Positions 1 through 9,656 are shown, counted from the first letter of the stretch. The stretch: 64,000 nt of DNA from Alphaproteobacteria bacterium (GCA_018820205.1 JAHJOK010000059.1:62001-126000); one strand, 5' to 3'. Translations and numbers: made by a program. Notes: generated by a model from the letters alone, not told the origin.

Positions 1-537
1 GGACTGCTCTGGACCGGGCTGGAGGCCTGGGCCGGCGAGGAACATTCGCGCTCGCCGGTCGGGTGGAGCCGCGCCGCCGCCGTCCTGCTGGGCGCGGTGT
101 TCGTGCAATGTCTGCTGGGCGGGCTGGTGGCCGGGGCCAAGGCGGGCTTCATCTATACCGACTGGCCGCTGATGAACGGCGCGATCCTGGCCCCCGTGGA
201 ATGGTCGAAAGGCGGGCTGGCGCTTCTGCATGATCAGGCCCTGGTCCAGTTCAATCACCGCATCTGGGCCTATGTGCTGCTGCTCGGCGGCACGGCCTAT
301 GCGGTGCAGGCCTGGCGCTGGCGGCTGGCCGAGGGGCTGGGTCTTGCGGCCTTCATCGTGGCGGCCGCGCTGTGGCTGCAGGCGCTGTTGGGCGTCGTCA
401 CCCTGATCAACGTCGTGCCGCTGTGGCTGGGCGGACTGCATCAGGCGGGGGCGGCGGTCGTTCTGGCGCTGGCGACGGCCAATCTTTGGCTGGTCCGGCG
501 GTCGCAGCCGCGACTTTTCATGTCCGGGCCGCGCTAA
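1..537 (+). CDS. ctaA: Heme A synthase (COX15/CtaA family), 5' truncated by window edge
   Basis: Frame 1 open from base 1; membrane protein with GLVAGAKAGFIYTDWPLMNG and FNHRIWAYVLL motifs typical of CtaA/COX15. Confidence 0.85.
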   Translation, partial: GLLWTGLEAWAGEEHSRSPVGWSRAAAVLLGAVFVQCLLGGLVAGAKAGFIYTDWPLMNGAILAPVEWSKGGLALLHDQALVQFNHRIWAYVLLLGGTAYAVQAWRWRLAEGLGLAAFIVAAALWLQALLGVVTLINVVPLWLGGLHQAGAAVVLALATANLWLVRRSQPRLFMSGPR

Positions 538-552
538 ATCCCCGATATAGAT

Positions 553-570
553 ACGGTATTTTAATACCGT
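553..570. promoter_or_regulatory. Perfect AT-rich palindrome ACGGTATT-TT-AATACCGT (candidate operator)
   Basis: Direct reading; 8-bp perfect arms in an unusually AT-rich gap between ctaA and rplM. Confidence 0.5.
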
Positions 571-724
571 TACAAAAAACACGTTCTATAACAATGTGAT
601 AGGGTGGATTGCGGTTCAAAGCCCACATTGACGCCTGTGGATGCATCCTCTACTGGCACGCCTTCGCTCGCTTCGGACGTTCCGGGGTGACCCCGTTTCG
701 CCTCCTTTCCTCAGGAACTCCCTC

Positions 725-1201
725 ATGCTGAAGAGCACCACGGCCGCGTTGAAGCCGTCCGAGGTCGAGAGAAAATGGATCCACATCGATGCCGAAGGCG
801 TCGTGGTGGGCCGTCTCGCGACTTTCATCGCCATGCGTCTGCGCGGCAAACACCTGCCGACCTACACCCCCCACGTCGACTCGGGCGACTATGTCGTCGT
901 GACCAACGTCGACAAGGTCGTGTTCACCGGCAAGAAGCTGACCGACAAGGTCTATTACCGTCACACCGGCCACCCGGGCGGCGTCAAGTCGACGACCCCG
1001 CAGAAGGTCCTGAACGGCCGTTTCCCCGAGCGCGTGCTTGAAAAAGCCGTCGAGCGGATGATGCCCAAGGAAAGCCCGTTGGCGCGCGGTCAGATGACCC
1101 ACCTGCGCCTGTTCGCCGGTTCCGCCCACGAGCATGACGCCCAGAAGCCCGAGACGATCGATTTCGCCGCTCGTTCGGCCAAGAACACCCGGAGCATCTG
1201 A
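725..1201 (+). CDS. rplM: 50S ribosomal protein L13
   Basis: [27 protein letters not shown]...[10 protein letters not shown]; start placed at ATG 725 ([14 protein letters not shown]) rather than the ORF-track 641. Confidence 0.97.
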   Translation: MLKSTTAALKPSEVERKWIHIDAEGVVVGRLATFIAMRLRGKHLPTYTPHVDSGDYVVVTNVDKVVFTGKKLTDKVYYRHTGHPGGVKSTTPQKVLNGRFPERVLEKAVERMMPKESPLARGQMTHLRLFAGSAHEHDAQKPETIDFAARSAKNTRSI

Positions 1202-1203
1202 TC

Positions 1204-1728
1204 ATGACCGACGTGCAAAACGACGCTCCCGCCGCCGCCCCCGAGGCCCCCGCCGCCACCGGTTTTGACGCCCTGGCCGGAATGGGAACCTCCAACGGCT
1301 ACGACAACGCCGCTCCCGTCTATACGCAGAAGCTGGATGCCCAGGGTCGCGCCTATTCGACCGGCAAGCGCAAGAACGCCATCGCCCGCGTGTGGATCAA
1401 GCCGGGCACCGGCAAGTTCACCATCAACGGCAAGGATCAGATGCAGTATTTCGCTCGCGAAATCCTGCGCATGATGATCGCCCAGCCGCTCGAAGTCACC
1501 GACCGCACGACCCAGTTCGACGTGGTCTGCACGGTCGAGGGCTCGGGCCTGTCCGGCCAGGCCGGCGCGATCCGCCACGGCCTGTCGCACGCCCTGACCC
1601 ACTATGAGCCGGCGCTGCGCCCGGTCCTGAAGCCGCATGGCTTCCTGACCCGCGACAGCCGCGTCGTCGAGCGCAAGAAGTACGGCCGCGCCAAGGCCCG
1701 CAAGTCCTTCCAGTTCTCGAAGCGCTAG
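1204..1728 (+). CDS. rpsI: 30S ribosomal protein S9 with N-terminal extension
   Basis: C-terminal [42 protein letters not shown]. Confidence 0.97.
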   Translation: MTDVQNDAPAAAPEAPAATGFDALAGMGTSNGYDNAAPVYTQKLDAQGRAYSTGKRKNAIARVWIKPGTGKFTINGKDQMQYFAREILRMMIAQPLEVTDRTTQFDVVCTVEGSGLSGQAGAIRHGLSHALTHYEPALRPVLKPHGFLTRDSRVVERKKYGRAKARKSFQFSKR

Positions 1729-1754
1729 GTCGCGACCCGCGACTTGGAATACAA

Positions 1755-1792
1755 GGGCGCTCCGGGGATCACCCGGGGCGCCTTTTTCTTTT
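1755..1792 (+). terminator. Rho-independent terminator after rpsI
   Basis: GGCGCTCCGGG-gatca-CCCGGGGCGCC followed by TTTTTCTTTT. Confidence 0.85.
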
Positions 1793-1803
1793 GGAGCCGG
1801 CTC

Positions 1804-2235
1804 ATGTGGACCGCTGCGGCCATTTTTGCTTCCGCCCTTCTGGTTGGCTGCGCCTCGCAATCCAACGATCTGGTTTGTCCCACTTCTGATCTTCGCTTCG
1901 ACGAGCGAACACAGTTGGAGGTCTACTTCACGGCTGGCGATGTCCACGGCGGTAACCTCGCGGTTTCTACGGCTTGCCCCGACACGGTCCTTCTTATGGA
2001 GGCTGGGATGGCGACGGCCGATGAGCGAGCCACGTTCTGGCGCGAAGTTCAGTCCCTACAGTCCACAAGGGGATGGATACCGACCGGGCGAATGACCATT
2101 TCAGGCACAGTTTCACTGGCTGAGAACCGACTGCATCGGCTGGAAATCCATGAGGCGGACGATGTGGAGCAGACGTTTCCACCCGGTCCGATCGCAACCA
2201 CGCTGCACCTCGATTCACAGAGTACCGCTCCATGA
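1804..2235 (+). CDS. Hypothetical lipoprotein
   Basis: Signal peptide with lipobox LLVGC; start ATG 1804 just after the rpsI terminator; stop overlaps argC start (ATGA). Confidence 0.6.
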   Translation: MWTAAAIFASALLVGCASQSNDLVCPTSDLRFDERTQLEVYFTAGDVHGGNLAVSTACPDTVLLMEAGMATADERATFWREVQSLQSTRGWIPTGRMTISGTVSLAENRLHRLEIHEADDVEQTFPPGPIATTLHLDSQSTAP

Positions 2236-3170
2236 CCCATGCCATCTTCATCGACGGCGAGGCCGGGACCACGGGGCTGGAGATCCGGCAGCGGCTGGAG
2301 GGGCGCGCCGACCTGGAATTCATCTCCCTGACCGGCGACCGGCGCAAGGACCCGGCCGCGCGGGCCGAGGCGCTGAACGCGGCCGACGCCGTGATCCTGT
2401 GCCTGCCGGACGATGCGGCCCGCGAAGCCGTCGCCATGATCGACAACACCACGACGCGGGTCATCGACGCCTCCACCGCCTTTCGCGTCGCGCCCGGCTG
2501 GACCTATGGCTTTCCCGAGATGGACGCGGTTCAGCGCGGCGAGATCATCGGATCGCGGCGGGTGTCGAACCCCGGGTGCTATCCCACCGGGTTCATCGGC
2601 CTGGTCCGGCCCCTGGTGAAGGCGGGGATCGTGCCGCGCGACTGGCCGATGACGGTCAACGCCGTTTCGGGCTATTCCGGCGGCGGAAAATCAATGATTG
2701 CCGAGTTTGAGGATAAGTCGGGCGCCCCGGCCTTCCGCGCCTATGGCCTGTCGCTGATGCACAAGCACGTGCCCGAGATGACGAAACACGCCGGACTGAA
2801 GCACGACGTCCTGTTCGCCCCGGCTGTCGGCGCCTATCGCCAGGGGATGCTGGTCGAGGTTCCGCTGCAGCTGTCCGCCCTGCCCGAGACGCCCTCCATC
2901 GATCGTCTGCACGGCGCCCTGGTCGAGGCCTACGACGGCCAGCGCTTCGTCGAGGTCGCCGATCTGGACACGACCGAGGCCATGAGCGGGCTGGACCCCG
3001 AGGGTCTCAACGGCACCAACACAATGCGCCTGCATGTCTTTGGCCACCGCGACGGTTCACAGGCCCGGCTGGTCGCCCTGCTGGACAATCTCGGCAAGGG
3101 CGCGTCGGGTGCGGCGGTGCAGAACCTGAACCTGATGCTGGGTCTGGACGAGGCGACGGGGCTGATCTGA
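2232..3170 (+). CDS. argC: N-acetyl-gamma-glutamyl-phosphate reductase
   Basis: IFIDGEAGTTGLEIRQRL, SNPGCYPTGFIGLVRPL motifs. Confidence 0.95.
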   Translation: MTHAIFIDGEAGTTGLEIRQRLEGRADLEFISLTGDRRKDPAARAEALNAADAVILCLPDDAAREAVAMIDNTTTRVIDASTAFRVAPGWTYGFPEMDAVQRGEIIGSRRVSNPGCYPTGFIGLVRPLVKAGIVPRDWPMTVNAVSGYSGGGKSMIAEFEDKSGAPAFRAYGLSLMHKHVPEMTKHAGLKHDVLFAPAVGAYRQGMLVEVPLQLSALPETPSIDRLHGALVEAYDGQRFVEVADLDTTEAMSGLDPEGLNGTNTMRLHVFGHRDGSQARLVALLDNLGKGASGAAVQNLNLMLGLDEATGLI

Positions 3171-3210
3171 CCTGTGAAACCTCTGGCCTGTTTTTGGCGT
3201 ATGTAGAGGC

Positions 3211-3714
3211 ATGACCCAGACCTTCACGACCTCCCGCCGGACCCTGTTGCTGGGCGGCGGCGCCCTGGCCCTTGGGGCCTGTTCCTCCGGCGAGGCGGAC
3301 GCCGCGCAGGCGCAGTACGCCAACTCGCCGTTCCGCCGGATCACCGACGCCCAGTGGCGCGAGCGGCTGCCCGCGTCGAGCTATAACGTGCTGCGGCACG
3401 AGGCGACCGAGCGGCCGTATACCAGCCCGCTGAACGACGAGCACCGGGCCGGCACGTTCGTGTGCCGGGGCTGCGAGCTGCCGCTGTTCCGGTCGGCGAC
3501 CAAATATGATTCCGGCACGGGCTGGCCCAGCTTTTACGACGTGATCGACGGCGCGGTCGCGACCAAGCAGGATTTCGCCATCGGCATTCCCCGCACCGAA
3601 TACCACTGCGCCCGCTGCCTTGGGCACCAGGGTCACATCTTCAACGACGGGCCGCGCCCGACCGGCAAACGCTATTGCAACAACGGTGTGGCGCTTACGT
3701 TTCAGCCGGCCTGA
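3211..3714 (+). CDS. msrB: Peptide-methionine (R)-S-oxide reductase, predicted exported
   Basis: MsrB core CRGCELPLFRSATKYDSGTGWPSFYD...EYHCARCLGHQGHIFNDGP...RYCNNGVAL; N-terminal SRRTLLLGGG and LGAC. Confidence 0.95.
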   Translation: MTQTFTTSRRTLLLGGGALALGACSSGEADAAQAQYANSPFRRITDAQWRERLPASSYNVLRHEATERPYTSPLNDEHRAGTFVCRGCELPLFRSATKYDSGTGWPSFYDVIDGAVATKQDFAIGIPRTEYHCARCLGHQGHIFNDGPRPTGKRYCNNGVALTFQPA

Positions 3715-3758
3715 CCCGGAAAAGTGTCAGCGGTTTTCCGATGAGATCAGGCCGTCGA

Positions 3759-4124
3759 TCACTGCCTGACGCGCATCGCTGATCGGACGGTCAGTCCGAA
3801 CAGAACCGTGGCGATGATGACCAGCAAGGCGACGTCCCGGCCCGGCAGGAACACGGGCACGGCGGCGAAGACCAGCACCACCATCGGAATGACCATGGCG
3901 ATCGGCACCCCGACGATCCGGGCCGGGATCATCGGCGGGGGCGGGGCCGCCGCGCGCCGCTCGATCCAGGTGTTCATGGCGACGTAGCAGGCCGAGAAAC
4001 CAGCCGCGATCAGCACATAGCGCACCAGAAAATCCGGTCGTCCGAACACGCCGGCGGTCAGCACCAGCAGAATCAGCGCCATCCCGGTGGAGAAGGCCAG
4101 CACCAGATTGGGTTCGATCTTCAA
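3759..4124 (-). CDS. Hypothetical membrane protein, TTG start overlapping phaC stop
   Basis: Several hydrophobic segments; TTGA overlap with phaC stop. Confidence 0.6.
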   Translation of the reverse strand: MKIEPNLVLAFSTGMALILLVLTAGVFGRPDFLVRYVLIAAGFSACYVAMNTWIERRAAAPPPPMIPARIVGVPIAMVIPMVVLVFAAVPVFLPGRDVALLVIIATVLFGLTVRSAMRVRQ

Positions 4125-6145
4125 GACTTGACCTTCACATAGCTGCCGGGTGCAGCCTCGATGGGTTTGAGCGGGCCTGATTTCGGATCACGCGCAGTGA
4201 TCATGTCGCCGGACTTGTCGGCCAGCCATGCGGCCCAGTGCTCCCACCAGCTGCCCGGATGTTCGACGGCGGCGGCCTGCCACTCGGCCAGGGTTCCGGG
4301 CAGGGCGTCGTTGGTCCAGTGCTGGTATTTCTTCGCGCTGGGGGGATTGATGACGCCTGCGATATGGCCCGATCCCGCCAGCGTCAGGGTGACCGCCGCA
4401 TTGGTGAAGGCCTGGGCCGAGCGATAGACCGAGTTCATCGGCGCGATGTGATCGTCGCGGCTGGCCTGGAAATAGAGGGGGATCTTCACCTTCGACAGAT
4501 CGACCTTGATCCCGCCGATCGCGAACTCGCCCCTGGACAGCAGGTTCTGGCCGTACATGGACCGCAGATAGTCCAGGTGCAGCTTTTTCGGCATCCGGGT
4601 CTGGTCGGCATTCCAGAACAGCAGGTCGAAGGCCGCCGGCGACTTGCCCATCAGATAGTTGGACACGAAGAACGACCAGATCAGGTCGTTGGCGCGCAGG
4701 GCGTTGAACGTCTCGGCCATCGCCGCGCCCGGCAGGACGCCGCCCGCCGCATCCATCTGTTCCTCGACCTGGGCCAGCCAGTGTTCGTCGGTGAACAGCA
4801 ACAGGTCGCCCGCCTCGGCGAAATCATGCTGGGCGGCGAAGAAGGTGGTCGAGCCGACGCGGGTGTCCTTCTTTTCCGCCATATGCGCCAGTGCGGCGCC
4901 CATCAGCGTGCCGCCGATGCAGTATCCGACGGTGTTCAGGGTCTTTGACCCCGACTGCTCCAGCGCCTTCTCGACGGCGCGATAGATGCCCTTTTCCAGG
5001 TATTCGTCGAAGCCGAAATCGGCCTTGTCCTTATCCGGATTGACCCACGAACAGACGAAGACCGTGAACCCCTGGGACGACAGCCAGCGGATCAACGAGT
5101 TTTCCGGCTGCAGATCCATGATGTAGAATTTGTTGATCCACGGCGGGAAGATCAGCAGCGGGATGGCGTGCTGTTTGTCAGTCGCGGCATCGAACTGGAT
5201 CAGTTCGAACAGTTCGTCGCGCCAGACGACCTGACCCGGCGCGGTCGCGACGTTCTCGCCGACGACGAATTTGCCATAGTCGGCCTGGCTGATCTTCAGC
5301 TTGCCCATGCCGCGTTCCAGATCGGCGGCGAAATTCTGCATGCCCTTGACCAGGGTTTCGCCGTTCGAGTCCTGCATCGCCTTCAACGCCGCCGGGTTGG
5401 AGGCGAGAAAGTTCGATGGGGAAAAAGCGTCGGTCAGCAGCTTGGTGAAGAACTCGGCGCGGCGTTTGGTGCGCGGATCGACGTCCTCGGCTGACGACAC
5501 CAAACCGTTCATCCAGTCCGACGTGACCAGATAGGACTGGCGCATGATGTCGAACATCGGATTTTCGGACCAGGCCGGATCCTTAAACCGCTTGTCTTTC
5601 GACGGCGCGGGCGGCTCTTCGCCGGCGGCCCGGCGCGTCGAGGAGGCCCACAGGTCCATATAGCGGTTGAACAGGTCCGCCTGGGCCGAGAACAGCTTGT
5701 CGGGCCGCGACGCCAGGCTGGTCATCACCGAGTTCATCGCCGGGCCGACGTTGAACGGATCGGGCGAAAGGGCGGCCGGACGGTCGGCCTGGGACAGGGC
5801 CGCCTCGGCGATGGCCGACTGGGCCGTCATGGCGGCGCGGGCCAGGTTCAGCGACAGGGTCTCCAGCATCTGCTGTTGATCGGCGCCGGCCAGGGCGAAG
5901 GGGAGGCCGGGACCCGAGGACGCCTCGGTCGGCGCGGCCGCCTCACGCGTCGCGGGCGCCGGCTCGGGCGTCGCCTTGGGCGCGGGCGCTTTCGCGGGCT
6001 GGCGCGCCGTTGTCGCGTTGGGCGCCTTCGCCTTTGCCGCCTTGGCCTGCGCGGCGGGCGACTTGGCGGACGTCGGACGGCCGGATTTTCGCGGCGTCCT
6101 GGCTGCGGGGACAGGTTCAGGCGGGGTCCGGGGTGTCTTGGCCAT
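4121..6145 (-). CDS. phaC: Class I poly(3-hydroxyalkanoate) synthase with Lys/Ala/Pro-rich N-terminal extension
   Basis: GYCIGGT lipase-like box, PPWINKFYIMDLQPENSLIRWLSSQGFTVFVCSWVNPD. Confidence 0.95.
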   Translation of the reverse strand: MAKTPRTPPEPVPAARTPRKSGRPTSAKSPAAQAKAAKAKAPNATTARQPAKAPAPKATPEPAPATREAAAPTEASSGPGLPFALAGADQQQMLETLSLNLARAAMTAQSAIAEAALSQADRPAALSPDPFNVGPAMNSVMTSLASRPDKLFSAQADLFNRYMDLWASSTRRAAGEEPPAPSKDKRFKDPAWSENPMFDIMRQSYLVTSDWMNGLVSSAEDVDPRTKRRAEFFTKLLTDAFSPSNFLASNPAALKAMQDSNGETLVKGMQNFAADLERGMGKLKISQADYGKFVVGENVATAPGQVVWRDELFELIQFDAATDKQHAIPLLIFPPWINKFYIMDLQPENSLIRWLSSQGFTVFVCSWVNPDKDKADFGFDEYLEKGIYRAVEKALEQSGSKTLNTVGYCIGGTLMGAALAHMAEKKDTRVGSTTFFAAQHDFAEAGDLLLFTDEHWLAQVEEQMDAAGGVLPGAAMAETFNALRANDLIWSFFVSNYLMGKSPAAFDLLFWNADQTRMPKKLHLDYLRSMYGQNLLSRGEFAIGGIKVDLSKVKIPLYFQASRDDHIAPMNSVYRSAQAFTNAAVTLTLAGSGHIAGVINPPSAKKYQHWTNDALPGTLAEWQAAAVEHPGSWWEHWAAWLADKSGDMITARDPKSGPLKPIEAAPGSYVKVKS

Positions 6146-6214
6146 CGTGGGTCTCCGCGCGCTTCCTGGGTCGAGGACGTGGGTCCGCCCTTCCGCCTGT
6201 CATGATCATGGCAT

Positions 6215-6685
6215 ATGACCGGCCTCGATATGAACGCGCGTCAGACGAAAAAGATGGGCGGGTCGCTGCTGGCCCTGGCGACCCTCGCGGGTCTGGGGGG
6301 ATGCGTGGGCACGCTGAATCCCGCGACCGACGCCACTTCTCCGGTCGCGCCGCGCATTCAGGCCCTGGTCGACGCCAACCGGACCTATCCCCGCTGGGCC
6401 GATTTCCCCAGGTCGTCGGACCCGCTGCCCGAGCCCGTCGAGGTCGCCGCGCGTGTGGAATCGCTGCGCGGCTCCGGCGAAACCCTGGCTGCGGAGGCCG
6501 CCCGGATTGAGTGGACTCTCGGCGACCCCGCCGCCTTCGCCGCCGAGGTCAACAGTCGCATCGACGCCCAGGCCATGGCGCCGGTCACCGCCGAAACCCA
6601 GGCCGAGGTCGAGGCCTTCGCCGAACGCACCCGTCAGCGGGGCGCCGCGCCGCCGCCCATCGATCGATCACAGCCGCCGCGCTGA
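6215..6685 (+). CDS. Hypothetical lipoprotein
   Basis: Signal sequence with LGGC lipobox; alternative start ATG 6230. Confidence 0.55.
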   Translation: MTGLDMNARQTKKMGGSLLALATLAGLGGCVGTLNPATDATSPVAPRIQALVDANRTYPRWADFPRSSDPLPEPVEVAARVESLRGSGETLAAEAARIEWTLGDPAAFAAEVNSRIDAQAMAPVTAETQAEVEAFAERTRQRGAAPPPIDRSQPPR

Positions 6686-6747
6686 TCTGCATTTCCATCG
6701 CCCGGTCCAGCGAATCCGGCGAAGATCGCCCTCAGGAGCAATGACCC

Positions 6748-7704
6748 ATGGCTGAACAGGCCCCCTTCGCCTCGACCCTTGCTGCTGACGCGGCGATGGT
6801 CACCGAGCTGGCCGCGATCGCGTCCTGGGCCCAGATCGGCCGGGGCGACGAGAAGCACGCCGACCAGCTGGCGGTCGACGCCATGCGCACGGCGCTGAAC
6901 GGCCTGGATATCGACGGCAAGATCGTCATCGGCGAGGGCGAGCGCGACGAGGCGCCGATGCTCTACATCGGCGAGAAGGTCGGCACCGGCAAAGGCCCGG
7001 CCATCGACATCGCCCTGGACCCGCTGGAGGGCACGACCCTGACGGCCAAGGCCATGGCCAACGCCCTGACCGTGCTGTCGATGTCGGCGGCGGGCGGCAT
7101 GCTGCACGCGCCCGACACCTATATGGACAAGATCGCCATCGGCCCCGGCTATGCCGCCGGCACGGTCGATCTGGACATGACGCCGGGGGACAATGTCCGT
7201 TCGCTGGCGGCGGCCAAAGGCGTGCGGCCCGAGGACATCACCGTCTGCTGCATGGATCGACCCCGTCACGAGGCGCTGATCGCGGCCCTGCGCGAGGTCG
7301 GCGCGCGCGTCATGCTGATCACCGACGGCGACGTCGCGGGCGTCATCCACACCGCCGAGCCCGAAACCGGGATCGACCTTTATCTGGGGTCGGGCGGCGC
7401 GCCCGAAGGGGTTCTGGCGGCCTCGGCGCTGAAATGCGTCGGCGGACATTTTCAGGGGCGGCTGCTGTTCCGCAACGACGACGAGCGGGCGCGGGCCGAG
7501 CGAACCGGCGTGACCGACTTCGATCGCAAATACGACCTGCACGAGCTGGTGTCGAAAGACGCCGTCTTCGCCGCAACCGGCGTGACCAAGGGCGCCATGC
7601 TGGACGGAGTCCAGATGGGAGCCGGCTTCGTCACGACCCATACCCTGGTGATGGATTCATCGACCCGCACGGTGCGGCGCATTCGCACGACGCGCCCGAT
7701 CTGA
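6748..7704 (+). CDS. glpX: Fructose-1,6-bisphosphatase class II
   Basis: IVIGEGERDEAPMLYIGE, DPLEGTTLTAK. Confidence 0.95.
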   Translation: MAEQAPFASTLAADAAMVTELAAIASWAQIGRGDEKHADQLAVDAMRTALNGLDIDGKIVIGEGERDEAPMLYIGEKVGTGKGPAIDIALDPLEGTTLTAKAMANALTVLSMSAAGGMLHAPDTYMDKIAIGPGYAAGTVDLDMTPGDNVRSLAAAKGVRPEDITVCCMDRPRHEALIAALREVGARVMLITDGDVAGVIHTAEPETGIDLYLGSGGAPEGVLAASALKCVGGHFQGRLLFRNDDERARAERTGVTDFDRKYDLHELVSKDAVFAATGVTKGAMLDGVQMGAGFVTTHTLVMDSSTRTVRRIRTTRPI

Positions 7705-9521
7705 TGGCGGATGGCGCCCCGGTCGGAAGCTTGACGCCGGGGTTCCTCGACGTCTCGCGTTCGCTGTCCGGCCGCGCCTGGCGACAGCGACCGGCCGAGG
7801 CCTCGCTCGTTCGCGCGCATATGCAGGGTCTGGGTCTGTCGGAGCCGCTGGCGCGGGCGCTGGCGGCGCGGGGCGTGCTGGCCGATCAGGGCGCGGACTT
7901 TCTTGAACCGACGCTGAAGCGGCTGTTCCCCGACCCTTCGTCCTTCATGGACATGGACGCGGCGGCGGCGGCGATCGTTTCGGCGATGCAGGCGGGCGAG
8001 AGCATCCACGTCTTCGCCGACTACGACGTGGACGGGGCGTCCAGCGCGGCGCTGCTGGTGCGCTGGTTCCGGGCGCTGGGCGCGGACCTGCCGATCTATG
8101 TCCCCGACCGGCTGACCGAGGGCTACGGCCCCAGCCCGCTGGCCTTCGACAGATTGAAGGCGTCCGGGGCGGATCTGGTCATCACCGTCGACTGCGGCGC
8201 GGCGGCCAACGAGGCCATCGCCCACGCCTGCGGGATCGGGCTGAAGGTCGTCGTGATCGACCACCACATGATGCGCGAGGAGCCCCCGGCCTGTCTGGCG
8301 GTCGTCAACCCGAATCGACCGGGAGACATGTCCGGCCAGGGCAATCTGGCGGCGGCGGGGGTGGTGTTCGTGCTGCTGGCGGCCCTGAACCGGGAAGCAA
8401 GGGGCAGGGGGATGTTCGCCGACCGGGCTGAGCCGGACATCCGCCAGTGGCTCGACCTGGCCGCGCTGGGGGCCATCTGCGACGTCACCGGCCTGACGGG
8501 GTTCAACCGGGCCCTGACCGGGCTGGGCCTCAAGGTCATGTCCGCCTGGAGCAATCCGGGGCTGAAGGCCCTGTTGGCGGTCGCGGGTTCAGAGCCCGGT
8601 CCGGCGAAATCGGATCACGCCGGCTTCATCCTGGGCCCGCGCATCAACGCCGGGGGGCGAATCGGGCGGGCCGACCTGGGCGCTCGCCTGCTGTCGACCG
8701 ACGATCCGGCGGAGGCGCTGGCGTTGGCGGAAGAACTCGACGCCCTGAACGTCGCGCGGCGCGAGGTCGAACGCGAAGTCACCGAGATCGCCACCCGGCG
8801 CGTCGAGGCGACCGGTCAGCATTCGGACGGCTCGGCCGTCGTGGTCGTCTCGGGCGAGGACTGGCACCCCGGCGTGGTCGGCATCGTGGCGGGACGTCTG
8901 CGGGAGCGCTGGCGCAAGCCTGTGGTGGTCATCGGCGTCGATGCGGTGGGCAATGTCGGCAAGGGTTCGGGTCGATCACAGCCCGGCATGAACCTGGGTC
9001 GGGCGATCCAGGCAGCCTGGCGCGAGGGGCTGCTGGTGGCGGGGGGCGGCCACGCCATGGCGGCCGGACTGACCGTGCGACCCGACGGCGTCGATGCGCT
9101 GCGTAACTTCCTCAATGCCGCCATGGCGGGGGAACAGGCCGAGGCCGAGGCGCTGGACTGGGTCGAGGTCGATGCTCTGATCGAGCCCGGAGCCGCGTCT
9201 CGCGCCCTGTTCGAGGATTTCGGGCGGCTGGCGCCGTTCGGACCGGCGAATCCGGAACCCCTGTTCGCCCTGCATGGGGTTCAGGCGCGCGAGCCGGTGC
9301 AGATGAACGGCGGACATGTGCGATGCCGGCTGGTCGGCGCCGACGGCGGATCGGTCAAGGCCATCGGCTGGCGCTGCGCCGATCTGATGACCGGAAAGGC
9401 TCTGCTGGCGGGGCAGGGAGGGCTGAATGTCGTCGGACGTCTGAAGGCGGACGACTGGAACGGGCGCAAGGGCGTGCAGTTCGAGATCGAGGACGTCGCC
9501 GATCCCCGTATGGCGACTTAG
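7704..9521 (+). CDS. recJ: Single-stranded-DNA-specific exonuclease RecJ
   Basis: VFADYDVDGASSAALLVRWFR, VITVDCGAAANEA, VIDHHM; ATGA-type overlap with glpX; ORF-track start 7434 is inside glpX. Confidence 0.95.
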   Translation: MADGAPVGSLTPGFLDVSRSLSGRAWRQRPAEASLVRAHMQGLGLSEPLARALAARGVLADQGADFLEPTLKRLFPDPSSFMDMDAAAAAIVSAMQAGESIHVFADYDVDGASSAALLVRWFRALGADLPIYVPDRLTEGYGPSPLAFDRLKASGADLVITVDCGAAANEAIAHACGIGLKVVVIDHHMMREEPPACLAVVNPNRPGDMSGQGNLAAAGVVFVLLAALNREARGRGMFADRAEPDIRQWLDLAALGAICDVTGLTGFNRALTGLGLKVMSAWSNPGLKALLAVAGSEPGPAKSDHAGFILGPRINAGGRIGRADLGARLLSTDDPAEALALAEELDALNVARREVEREVTEIATRRVEATGQHSDGSAVVVVSGEDWHPGVVGIVAGRLRERWRKPVVVIGVDAVGNVGKGSGRSQPGMNLGRAIQAAWREGLLVAGGGHAMAAGLTVRPDGVDALRNFLNAAMAGEQAEAEALDWVEVDALIEPGAASRALFEDFGRLAPFGPANPEPLFALHGVQAREPVQMNGGHVRCRLVGADGGSVKAIGWRCADLMTGKALLAGQGGLNVVGRLKADDWNGRKGVQFEIEDVADPRMAT

Positions 9522-9581
9522 TTCGAAACGGCGCTTGCGCCCCCGGAAAGGGTTGGCTATATCGCCGCTTCCCCGCGCAGC

Positions 9582-9656
9582 GGTCCCTTCGTCTATCGGT
9601 TAGGACGTCAGGTTTTCAACCTGAAAAGAGGGGTTCGACTCCCCTAGGGACTGCCA
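9582..9656 (+). tRNA. tRNA-Glu (anticodon TTC)
   Basis: GGTCCCT/AGGGACT acceptor, TCAGG-TTTTCAA-CCTGA anticodon arm, GAGGGGTTCGACTCCCCT T arm, CCA encoded. Confidence 0.97.
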
